Shown here: positions 36,201-48,800 of the stretch, piece by piece
Numbering within the stretch: the stretch's first letter is position 1
Layout of the letters: each line of letters starts with the position of its first letter
From: Metaphire vulgaris
Taxonomy: Eukaryota > Annelida > Clitellata > Crassiclitellata > Megascolecidae
Reading direction: 5' to 3'
DNA: 64,000 nt
Assembly: GCA_018105865.1 (NCBI GenBank)
Contig: CM030867.1
Coordinates: 5,132,369 to 5,196,368 of the forward strand
Notes under the pieces: model-generated
Told to the model about the DNA's origin: nothing
The model's input: only the letters and a program-made list of their open reading frames with translations
The model's database searches: none
Translations under genes and position numbers: made by a program

Positions 36201-39200
36201 ACCTTCTTCAATTCCTGGATAAATTTGTAATATTCCTCTTTTCACAAGAGTAGTATTTCCCTTCTTTTCATTGTACTAATCGACAAGCTGTCAAAATGCA
36301 GTAATTGCAGCAGGAGCACTTCTGAGTGATTCTTCAGAAGAGGCGCTATATAAATATTTTGTTACATTACATTACATATACATATATAATTACATATAAC
36401 ACCAAGTGTTTACCCGTCAAAAATGACGGGGAGATTGGCTGTTTTACCACCCGATTTTGCGCAAATGCAATAGCATTTTGCGCAATTAATTGTTTTTAAC
36501 TCACCGCCTTTTCCTTCAACCGAGTTAACACCCATTCGCATGAATTTTCTGAAACTTGATAATCAACGTAAGGTGTAAAGACTTGGCAGCGTCGAACGAC
36601 ATGCAGTGCTTGATTCTCTTGTTTGCTGTGCTGCTTTTGCACACCAAACAACAGCCTGCTCCTCATTCTCACTTGACTGTCGCAAATCTCGTGAACGCTG
36701 GACTTTTTGTGTATTTTGAGAACGCCAAATAGCTAGATTATCCGGACTTTTTTCGAGAATGTTGCTTTCGCTCTCGCGCCATTCGCTGTCTTCATTCTTC
36801 TGGAGTCTCGACATTCATTCGCACCTTATCCATTGTCAGTTATTTAAAGATAGTATCCAGACTTCTTTGTTCGACCGTAGTCTACATATACGAATAAGCT
36901 TATTGCGATCGAGGAATTACGAGTACGCATCAGCCGGTACAATGCTAATCCAAAAGAATAACGCTATATTTCAATATGGTACATAAGTGGGCCTATATAC
37001 AGAGAGGCCTATTATACATGCACAGTTGCAGTTGTATATACGTAAAAATCACGCCACCTGGCCAAGCTCCGCGCCACGTAATAATTATGTATGTAAAAAT
37101 CACGCCACTGTGACAATTTATGACGCTGTACACATACGAGGGGCACTCAATAAGTTATCTACCTGACATATAAACAATTGTGCTCAGACTGAAGTGATGC
37201 CTGTTTTAGGTTGATATATCTGTCTGTGAGTTGCAGGAATAATTTCAACTAGTGCGGTCATCAGGTGTTGGCGTAGCCATTGTTGAAAGAAGAGGGGGTG
37301 AGACAGCGACCTTCAGGTCATTATCACCTCCAAAACGTTGTCCTCGAAGGCACTTCTTCAAGTTTCTGAACAGAAAATAGTTGCATTGTGCCAGCTCTGG
37401 ACTGTATGGCAGGTAGTTGAATTCCTGGAATCCGCATTCCCTCAGAGCGCCCATGGCTTTCTTTGACTTGTGAACTGGTGCGTTGTCATGCAGCAGCATC
37501 ACACCACGGCTCAACTTGCCTCGTCGTTTTTCCTTCATGGCATCCTTCAACATGGCAAGTTGAGTTGCGTAGACTTCACCAGTGATTGATGTAGTCTTAT
37601 GTGCCATGAAATCGATCAGCAGTATTTCTTCACAGTCCCAGAACACTGTGGCCATCAGCTTTCCTGCTGACGGCTGGGTCGGAACTTCTTGGGTGGTGGT
37701 GAAGTCTTGCGTTTCCAGTGCATGGACTCCTGTATAGTTTCAGGATCCCAGTGGTGGACTCACAGTTCGTTGCCTGTAACTATTTGAGGGATAAATATTT
37801 CCTTGTCAGCTTGCCAAAGACCCAAATTCTCCTTTAAAAATTCAACTCGTCTTTCTTTTTGAAGAGGTGAAAGCATTCTGGCACCCATCGACTGCTGACC
37901 TTGGACATCATGATATATGATCGTGCAGTATTTGACGACAGAACCTTCTGAGACACCCAGTTCACCAGCAATCTGTGACACCTTAATTCGCCTGTCCTGC
38001 ATCACCAGGTCCTCCACTTTCTGGCAAACTTCTAGGGTGGTGGCATCAGCAGGCCTTCCTGTACGGGGGTCGTCTTCAAGGGACTGTCTGCCCCACTTGA
38101 ACTGTTTTCACCAGAATGTGACTTGATATTCTGAAGGTACTGAGTGCCCATAGACAGCCAACAGGCATATGTGTATAACCTTCGAACCATTACCGTCCTT
38201 CAAGAGAAACTTCATGACCGATCTGTGCTCCAACTGCTGTAAATCCATGATTCTGGCACCCCTCCTTCTTTAAACAATGGCTATGCCAACACCTGATGAC
38301 CGCACTGGTTGAAATTATTCCTACAACACACAGACAGATATATCAACCTAAAACAGGCGTCACTTCAGTCTTAGCACAATTGTTTATAAGTCAGGTAGAT
38401 AACTTATTGAGTGGCCCTCGTAGTAATTATATACGTTAAAATCACGCCACTTCCTCAAGCTCTGCCCATCAACGCATCGTGACGCTGTGCACATTATGTA
38501 AATAATAACGCAATAATGAACACATGTAAATGAACATATGTAGTATTTATTAAATTTAAAAAAAATAGGTAGTGAGGTTAGGAAGGAGTAAATATATATA
38601 ATAACGGGGGCAAGGCATTGGGAGATGGAATGGAGTTTTGGGAGGAGGAAAGTGGGTTGTATGGGTTTTAGGAGCAGCGCTGTGTTGGTTTGGGAACGGG
38701 GTTTGGGGCCGGTGGGGTAGGGTGGAGTGGTGATGGGTTGGGGCCAGGGCGATTGGGAGAGGGATGGGAAGATGGAAGGGAGAACGGGGGTTTGGGGCCT
38801 GTAAGGTAGGGCAGAGCGGGTATGGGTTGGGGCCTGGGCGGGGATGTGTTGGGGCCGGGGCGATTAGGAGAGGGATGGAAAAAGGAAGGGGGTTGGGAGA
38901 CAGATGGGGAGAGAGAAGGGGAACGGGAACGGGAGTTTGGGGCCTATGGTGTAAGGCTGGGCAAGTATGGGTTGGGGCCTGGGCGGGGATGGGTTGGGGC
39001 CAAGGCGGGGATGTTTTGGGGCCGGTGCGATTGGGAGAGAGATGAGGAGAGAGAAGGGAGATTGGGAGAGGGATGGGGAAAGGGAAAAGAACAGGGGTTT
39101 GGGGCCTGTGGGGTTGAGGAGAGGGAAGTGGAGCGAGGGTTTGGGGCCTGTGGGGTAGGGGCGGGACGGGTATGGGTTGGGGCCTAGGCGGGGATGGGTT

Positions 39201-39764
39201 GGGCCGATGCCATTGGGAGAGGGATGGGGAGAGGGAAGGGGTTGGGAGAGAGATGGGTGGAGGGAAGAGGGATTGGGAGAGGGATGGGGAGAGGGAAGAG
39301 GTTGGGGAGAGATGGGGGAGGGGAAGGACGGGGGGTTTGGGGCCTATGGGGTAGGGCGGGGCGGGTATGGGTTGGGGCCTGGGAAGGAATGGGTTGGGGC
39401 GGGGATGTGTTGGGGCCGGTGCGATTAAGAGAGGGATGGGGAGAGAAGGGGATTGGGAAAGAGATGGGGAGAGAGAAGAGGAACGAGGGTTTGGAGCCTG
39501 TGGAGTTGGGGGGAGAGATGGGGAGAGAGAAGTGGAATGGCAGTTTGGGGCCTGTGGGGTAGGGTGGGGAGGGTATGGGTTGGGGCCGGGGCGAGGGATG
39601 GGCAGAGAGAAGAGGAACGGGGGTTTGAGCTGCAATTAAGACGCTTCGTTAAACGCTCCATTGATTATACAGTTTTGATTAAACAATTTCATTGTTAATG
39701 GCAACAGCCTCTTGCAAAATCTGCCGTGACCAACAGACCATCCGTCCATCAGACATCGAGAATT

Positions 39765-39827
<63 letters not shown>

Positions 39828-42800
39828 CATATATAATATATATAAAATATAACAATATATACCCTCAAATTTATACCTACCTCCTACTCCCCCCCTAATC
39901 AAATTCCTTGCTACGCCCCTGGTGGGTGAAGTGTCTGTGCCTAAATTCTGTACCTTGGTCTTAGACCAGGAAGCTGTCAGGCTGAGAGATGCTACAGTTT
40001 GATCAAAATCTTTCAGGATTCTTTCTATGTCATCATTTGAGGTGGGGTGGAAGGAATGAGTCATCGAAAAGACCAAGTCTGAGAAATGGTATGGACCAGC
40101 TTCAATGGATGGCTTTGAGGGTCATGTGGTCAAAGACCACATGACCTCAAAGCATCACCACATAAATTTCCAGTCTATTGCGACTCAGAATAGGGCTGGG
40201 GCAAGTATGTAGTACTATCATATGCCAGAGGTCAACTTAAATCTGGGTGAGAGCTTTCTGATGATGAACAGCAATTGTTCTCGTTAGCATTTGACCGGCG
40301 AGTTATTGACTGGGAGCAATTGACCGGCGAGCAATTGTCGGCAAGCAATTGACAGCAAACCAATAATGATCTGTCAATTTTATTGTCTGACCATGACAAG
40401 GTATACAGTAAAACCTCTTTAGCTCGCCACCATTCGGCCGAGATCAAACTATGGCGAGAGGCGAATTGGCGGCTTAACGAATACAGTGCTCACTACTGAA
40501 ATTACGGAAGGTTTGCCTCCCACGAGGGCAGAGATGAGATTTTCGGGTGCCCCGCGGATAACAGTAATCAGCTCATAAACAAATGACAAGTTACTACACT
40601 TCGTTTCCTATAGACGGCAGGTCAGCCATGAGAAGCTGTAATCTTATAAAGGGAATATCTCTAAGCTAGTAGCAGTGTTGGAGTTCCTGGGGGTTGAACC
40701 CTCCAGCTAACTTTTCAGCCCTCCCAAAAATCTCATATTGGGTACATGCAGTATCTGTCATTCACTGAATTTCAGCCCTTAGCCCCTCCAGCTCAAATTT
40801 CACAACTGCAACACTGGCTAGTAGGCGGTGTCTGTGTTTAACCCTTAACCCCTCCAGCTCAAATTTCACAACTCCAACACTGGCTAGTAGGCTGTGTCAG
40901 TGTTTCGTAATGTTGATAATGCAGACCAGAGTACCTGCTGCTGATGTAACACAGCAGCATATACAGGTGAAAAGTTCTGAAAACCGATCCATTGTCTGCT
41001 GCCACAGGGACAGGCGAGGTTGGAGACAAAAGCCAGAGAATCGGGGTTGGCCATCGCAGTGTGGGGCGAGGTTGGTGAGAGCGGGGTTGACTGTCACGAG
41101 GCGGGGTCAGATTTTTGCCCACCCGTGCAGACCTCTAACACAATCTCTTCACCAGTCATTGGTTGACAGGTTGATGGCCGATTATCAACACAGATCTATG
41201 TATTCATCAGGGAGGGTCATTAATTGTGTAAACAGTAGGTCGGGAGTTTGACCTAAATGGTCAAACAGGTAACTAAAGTTGCAATGGCAAGCTAAAAGAG
41301 GTAAAAAATACAGAGGCATGGAATTCTGAAAGTTGTGGTGAGGGTGAGTGGCGAGTTTGGCGACTTAACGAGGTATTTCATATGAGTGGAAATCCGTTCT
41401 TGGCCCATCAATGGTGAGAGGGGAGTTTGGCGACCTAAAGAGAGGCGAGCTAAAGAGGTATTACTGTAAATGTTTAATCAACAGTACAGGTAAATTTTTT
41501 CAAAGATTAAGATAATTCTGTCCCCAGTTACCACTGAACATCAAGTTTCATTCTTTATTCATGCTCAGCGCAAAGCGCCAAAAATTTTCTCCCTCTGCTG
41601 ACGGTGAATGCATTTTCCTGTCACAGTCACAGTGGGGGTGAGATTGACTTCCCTGGCTGGGATGCCAGTAGCCACCTCAGTGGAGGGATGTAGTTGGGCA
41701 GTAGGGGGAAAGATTCCCCACTTCCTACAAATCGTGCCCTGTGTATCAGAAGGAACAGTTGCAAATTTTCAGGGATGACTGATTCAGCGGGCGTGACAGA
41801 ATGACGAGATGGTGAATGTGTGGGTCGAGGAGGCTGAGGTGTTCATGTTCATGTGTAGACAGGTTTTGATGACTGAAGTGAGCTATGTGCAAGTGCCATT
41901 GGATACATTCAGTTATTTTAAGCCAGTGCAATGATTTTAGTATGGGTGAAATATGGGGGAACTTAAGTGAATTAGTAACAGCACGAGCTAGTGCATTTTG
42001 AATTTATTGTAATTTATTGATGGAGGCCTTGGGAAGGTCGTAGTAGAGGGTGTCACAGTAATCTAATTTGGAGTGGACTATTGAGGTGGCGATTATGGAG
42101 GCAATTTTGGCATCGAGATAAGGACATAGGCGACGAAGGTCACGAATATGAGCATAGCAGGCTTTTAAAAGTTGGGAGATTTGTGATTCGAAGTTTAGAA
42201 AAGAATCAAATTTGAATCTGCGATTCTTTGCAGTTGGAACAGAGGTTATTGTTGTGTCAGGAGCCAAAACTAGCTTTGCATTGTCAATTTTTTAACATAT
42301 ATTTTCAGTAGAGTCATAAAATACAAATATAAAGAATAACTCCTGTAAACATGTACATTAGATTTTACTCTTTAAGACAGATAAACATTAATAATAAGCA
42401 TCTCACCATTTTATGCTCCTTTTTATGGATATGTACTTTCCACAAAACTTCATTTTTAATTGGACAATTGCATAATATGCATGACAACTGACCAAGACTA
42501 TTATATGTACAAACTAGTTAAGGGCATTCAATACTTCCCATCTTGATCAAAAACTTATCTAAGTTTACTATATACAATGCTCTTAACTCTGACAGTGATA
42601 AAACATTTGCATAGAGCCTCTTCAGTACTATAAATGTCTGAGATACAAGTACCCAGTACTCAGAACAGTGCCAATGTCAGAATGCTAGCACTGCCCATTG
42701 TCAATTCCACACAAATCAGTTGTCCAAACGGGGACATACTGGCTATGACAACTATATGTGCACCTATTGTGCCTTTGGCCAATTATTGGCAGGCCAATTA

Positions 42801-45800
42801 TCGAACTCAAATATTCGAACTCAAATATTCGACTGATTACCATTTTTTTAAAGTTCATTTGTTCATTACTGAGTTCAACATCTTGTCCAATGATCAGTTG
42901 TTCCTCATATAGGTGGCACTGTGATTGACCCAGTGGCGGCTCCAGGATTTGGCAAGTGGGGGGCCGTTGGGGTGGCAAGTTCTAATCATGGGGGGCCAAC
43001 CATATGTTGTTATGTATGTAGCATTAAGTATAGGGTCCCAACAGGGGGGCCACTGGGGGGCCAGGCACTCAATAGGGGGGCACTGGCCCCCTGGCCCCAC
43101 AGTGGAGCCACCACTGGATTGACCTATATTGTTAAATGAGTGAAATTTTCTAAACAATTTCCTACTATAAAATATATTTGACTCTAGTGACTGTCACAAT
43201 CAACAGAGCACATTTCTTGCTGCTGGGCTAGCCACATTGTAGTGAAAAGGGGCAAAATGGTTAAGCTACCCTCCATTGCATACAACATCTGCTGTTTGCA
43301 AGACAGACTGCCCCAAAGCCACCTCAGGAGGCAGTACAGTAGTAACCTGATCCTTGAGCTTTGGCCTATTGATGAATGGCAGGCAGCAGCCACATTCTTG
43401 ATGAGTGATGGGCAGATGACCTCCCCTCACGTCAGAGGCAGTCTCAGTGATAACAACTGGTTCGTTTCTTATTAATAGCTACTCACAGTATACAGCAGCT
43501 GCCACCAGTACTAGTTGTCACCAATCTCTCTCATCTCGGACCATTACGCGCCACCCCTCAGCTTGCTACTTGACCTTAGAAACCAGGCACTGTAATTGCA
43601 AAGTGCCCAATGAGGACGGGAGACTTGACATGTTCCACTAGCTAAGCTCTCTCCTGTCACTGGATACACTGTACCAGACCCTGATTGCAGTGAAGCCAGT
43701 GCAACAAAGGCAATGCAACCTTCTCAATTCAATGTTTACCGTATTTCCACACAAAATCGCCGCTTACATTTATAAGTCGCTCCACGTTTACAGGCCACAG
43801 AAATCCAGTGGCATGTAGATATTTTCATAGATAAGCCACATACGAATATAGGCCGCGTGCCCTGATGTTGCAGTATCATTATATATTTATTAACGTGCAG
43901 CTATTTCCAACCGAGAAAGAGAGAGACGTGGAGGGAGAGAAGAGGGGGATACGGAGAGAGAGAGATGTGGAGAGAGGGAGGGAGGGAGGGAGCAATGTTC
44001 CCTCTAAGCTGCGCACCTGCGCACATGACAAGAAAACGTCACGCAGCAATTTCCAGCCGCCGCACAGTGATTTTGAGTTTAGAACTAGAACTCGAAGGCT
44101 CGCTTCGCTCACATGAGGCGAGCTTTGCTCGCTGCGAGCTTCGCTTCGCATCGCTCGAGGCAACGAATATTCCAGAATGACCAATCAGAACGCTCACCCA
44201 GCCAACCAATCAGAACGCTTGAAGGTAATCAATCAGAACGCTCACACAGCCAAGTTGAGCCAACCAATCAGAACGCTCACACAGCCAAACAATCAGAACG
44301 CTCGAACGCAACCAATCAGAACGCTCGAAGGTAACAGACATACAGAATAACGATTTTAATATGATAGATAACACTGATTTTATTTGTCTTTTGTCTATTA
44401 AAAAAATTCAGGAGCTCAGGCATAAAAATGTGCTGCTCAGGCACTATACTTGTCCGCACACACTCAAACAAAATTAGAGGGAACATTGGGAGGGAGACGG
44501 AGAGACACAGAGAGAGAGAAGGAGAAAGAGAGAGAGACGGAGAGATGGAGAGAGACAGAGAAAGAGAGAGACGGGGAGAGTTATTAAGCATAAATAATTC
44601 TCCTATCTTATCACCATTCATAAGACAAAAGTGTCCATCCATTTAGTACATACGCGTAGGGTTGCCAGATATCCAAAGTCGAAATATGGGAGATTGTTTC
44701 CGCGATCAAAGCGCCCACTCCACGGTCCATTTCATTGTGAATTATTATGGCTAGAGCTATACTACACTACAGTACTATAGAGTATAGACTAGGAAAAAGC
44801 AATAAACAACACTGTTCAATGCACTGCATCATCTGCATGTAGTGAATCCATATTACAAAAAAGTTATAAGGAGGCAGGAGACGGGCTGAAATATAGGAGC
44901 TCCCCTAAAATACGGGAGATCTGGCAACCCTAAGTACGCACCGAGGAATAAATTAAATTATGCATCGAACAATTAAAAAACCACTGAGTTAGAAGAGTGT
45001 AAATTCACAAAAACATATGATTTGAAAACAATTACTTTCTCACTGTCAAAAGAAGAGTACCTACTCGGTGGTAGGCCTATATTGTTCCCACGGTTATTAA
45101 ATAATTGACCTACAGACTTGGCGGAGGGGGAGCGTTTGTAAAATAATTCAAACATTTAATTTGAACACAATTATTACTTTCTCACAGTCAAACAAAGAGT
45201 CTGAGTTTTGTTCCCACGGTTATTAAATAATTGGCCAGCAAACTTGGCGGAGGGGGAGCGTCTGTGGATTGTGTGCACTGTGCAGGTCAGCAAAACATAG
45301 TATTAAAAGCGAGTTCTAATTGCCATTTTTGCGTACATACTATATGTATGTGCCCAAAGAAGAAATTTAATTTTAATCAAGTATTTTTAAAGCCCAGGCA
45401 TGAGAAATGCATTAAATGAATTATCCGAATTATTATCTTATGTCTAATCTTGCTTAGTAGCTGCATTAATTAAAGTGGTCGAGAGGCCGGTTCACAACCC
45501 TCCATCAATGTCTCGAGCGACCACGCCCAGCAAAGTGGGTGGGGGAGAAAAGGGTCGTCCAGTAAACGCACTGGGCTAACTGCCTCAACTCTCTCTATTT
45601 CTCTTTTTTCTCTCCCACTCTCTCTGCCGTCTCTCTGCCATCTCTCTCTCTCTCTCTTGTCTCTCTTTCTCTTTCTCTCTCTGATTTATAATTACTGGTA
45701 AAATTATTTATGCTTATTTATGTTAGAGGGACCCTTGTTATTTGTAAAAATGTTTTTGTATAGACCACTTACTATTATAGGTCACAATCAAAGGGCTTCT

Positions 45801-48800
45801 TTTTGTAAATCATCTATAAGCCGCAGCGATTTGGCGTGAAAATACGGTAACATTAGGTTTTACTTGTTTCTGTTGCTCTGCTTTCCTAATTATTTCTATT
45901 TTCTGCTATAACTAAAAATAGTATCATGACTAGTTGTGCATCAATCGGCCGATGATCAGCATCTGTCAAATAATTACGTTGGTCAACAAATTTTATACAA
46001 GATTTTGTTTCTCTACAAATTCTGGTGAAACTACTTCCTGAACACAAATATGTAATTAGAATTTCTATACCACATAGGTTTTTAAGAAACCGACAATTTA
46101 GAATTTAGTATTGTAATATCTTCTACTACATAATCCTACAGAAGAATATTGGCAATGATGACAACACATGAGAACATTAGAAATGCTTTGCTGTAGATTT
46201 TCGTTTGTAGTCATTGTCCTGTGCTTAACATATCAGTGAGCAACAATAGCCCCCCAGCATAGAAAGACTTCACTTTCCCTGGTAGCATTTCTCCATGCTG
46301 GCAAATGTCTTTGTGAAATCTTTCACTGTGTTCATCACTGACTGCGCAGAGATTGGCCAGGAAGATTGGCCAAGTGAGAATGAAGAAATTATCTTCAGTG
46401 ACATGTTGCATTTCATTGACTTGTAAGTTTGGAGCAGATTTTCAACTTGTTCAACATAGTTTGTTGCCCTGTAGCTGACCAGAAAGTTAGCGACGACATT
46501 CCTGAAGGCCTCCCAGACAACGCGATCAGCACCTGCAGAAGGCCCTCAAAGTGACTGTCTTTGAGCCTCTTGAATCTGTGGAACGAAAACATCTTTTTTT
46601 TTATCTTAGCATCACTGATTATTGGAAACTTCTGTCATAACTATGCAAAGTCTTCACTTTGTTTTGGCAAAGTTTTTCACTAGCCCAAGTTTATATGCAA
46701 AGGGTGGAGATAAATATTCTTTCGTCAACCAGAGAATCATGGTTCTTCTGTCCTAGAACCAAGTCCCTGCAAGGTGGCCAGTCCTTTCTCACATAATGTG
46801 AATCTCTAGCTTGGCTGTCCCACTCGCAAAGAAAGCAGCAGTACTTGGTGTATCAAAGCTGCACGCAGAGTAAAATTGCAACAACCTTCAAATCTCTGCA
46901 TATATTCCAGTTGTATCTAGAGTATTCAATGTGTTTCAATAACAGCTCATGTTCTCATGTTTACTTCATGTAAGTGGTATGCCCAGTGGGTAGGAAGGGG
47001 ATATTTGCCATTGTGCAGCAAAACAGCCCTTGAACATAACAGCGACAAGTCAATGAATTTGTTCAGCAATGAACAAATGAACTTTAAAATAAAAAAATGG
47101 TAATCAGTCGAATATTTGAAGTCGATAATCGGCCAGAGGCACAATGAACAGTTGCCATTCAAATGGATTGTGCTTACATCCAAAAGCAGAAAACAATCAT
47201 CAATGTCAATACAAAATTTAAGACTGCCAATTTTGTTGAACTGTCTCAATTTTTTCCAGATCGTCCCAAAATGATGACCGTATACCGAAAAAGGTGGAGA
47301 GGCATTCGAGACAATGCAATGTCCCAAAAAAGTCTGAGTATAGTCAAATTTGCAAATCAATGCATACAAATTATTTAACTGTAAGCTGTGCCACTGTCAT
47401 TCGAATATTAAAAATCATTCATCAGATTCAATCAGGCCCGTACAAAGTGGAGGTGCAGGGGGTGCAGTGCACCCCCTGAAAAGAAGATGGTCTGCACTCT
47501 GTCTGAACCCCCTTTCAGCTAAAAATTTGCTAAAGTTTGCCAAACATTGCTAAAATTGGCCAAAAATTGCTAAAATTGGCCAAAAATGGCTAAAATTGGC
47601 CCAAAAATTGCCAAAATTTGCAAAAAAATTATCTTGCCCCAAGAAAAGTGTAAAATGACACTACTGCTTTTACCTGGAGAAAATCTGCACCCCATGCTAA
47701 AAATTCATTCCAACAGGCCTGGATTCAATCTTTCAAGAAAGATGCAAAGAAAGTATATACAAGAGCATTAAAATATTTTAAAAGGTGGTTCAATTTTTAG
47801 AATGATGTCCTAGAAAAATCAATATTGAGTCTTGATAAAGTAATTTCTTTCCAGTTTATTAAAGCTCATTCGAATGTGTGGAATTACAGTTGTCGATGAT
47901 TACTTGTACAAGGACAACATCTTAACCCCTTTACCGTTTAAGGTGAGCCTGACTTGGGTTATATTATCAATGCTTAACCATTTGAGCGAAGTCCCACTCG
48001 TCTAGTAGTTTGCAAGCCGACAGCTATCCATTAGGTGACCGGAAGATTCGGTACCGGAAGATTTGGGACGGAAGATTCGGGACGGAAGATTCGGTACCGG
48101 AAAATTCGGTACCGGTCATGGAAGATTCGGTACCGGAACATTGGGAACGGTATCTTCAGGATGGCAAATTCGGTTACATGTGTTAGACACTGGCTCTACC
48201 TCTCCCACCCCACCTCCCCTCCACAATCCCAGGGTCCCTCTGGCTTTGGGTGGTGTCTATGCTTATGTATATGCCCATATATATATTTAGGTAGAATATT
48301 TAAGTAGAATTTGGGTCGGTATACTATTGATAATTATATTCATTTTACTGATTTATACAGTTTTAGGATTAGGGTTAGGGTTAGAATTAGGGTTATGGCT
48401 ACTGATTTGTATGCCGAACATGTACCGATTTATCTGGTACCGAATCATCCGGTACCGAATTATCCGGTACCAAATTATCCGGTACCAAATCTTCCACAAG
48501 TAAAATTTTGGTGCCGAATTCTCCGGTACCGAATGTTCCGGGAACCAACCATTAAACCCAAGTGTGGCTCATTATAATATATTTATATGGGTGTAGTATC
48601 CATTTATTCGCCAGATGGTGCCTACTTTTGAATATTTATGCTGTAAGCTCTAGAAAATCTATACTCTTGGACCTGACCCCTTGGGACTTGCCTCTAATCG
48701 CAGTGCCTTTGTGACCAAAGATTATCTGCTATGGGGCAATATTGCTCCAGAAAGTTGGGATAAGTCGCCTGAAATCAAAATCAAAGCAAATCTAAAAAGA

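Larger units (their letters stand above)
37036..38500. repeat. AAAATCACGCCAC repeat units split by mariner copy 2
   Basis: Units start at about 37036 (TATATACGTAAAAATCACGCC) and 37088 (TATGTAAAAATCACGCCACT) on the left, and at 38430 (TATATACGTTAAAATCACGCC) on the right. GACGCTGTACACATA (left) and GACGCTGTGCACATTA (right) flank the mariner or follow it. Confidence 0.6.
43739..45847. mobile_element. 2.1-kb non-autonomous DNA element with CCGTATTT ends
   Basis: Ends CCGTATTTCCACACAAAATC and (reverse complement) CCGTATTTTCACGCCAAATC, flanked by TA. Subterminal TATAAGTCGC and TATAAGCCGC motifs agree on both sides. It has been invaded by the MITEs at 43993-44488 and 44657-44932 and by purine/pyrimidine microsatellites. 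No transposase. Confidence 0.65.

Noticed and set aside
36563..36814. ZNF830 first exon candidate
   Set aside because: The residues do not align with the family N-terminus; kept only as an unassigned exon-like segment.
38556..39635. 359-codon proline-rich ORF on the minus strand, and Gly-rich ORFs opposite
   Set aside because: It coincides exactly with a G-rich minisatellite; all frames on both strands are open because of composition.
44180..44330. CRISPR array
   Set aside because: The six 13-bp repeats have irregular, repetitive spacers and sit inside an animal MITE; nothing in the window is prokaryotic.
45231..45419. Small cysteine-rich protein
   Set aside because: The frame begins inside a tandem duplication within a non-autonomous DNA element and has no recognisable Cys spacing.
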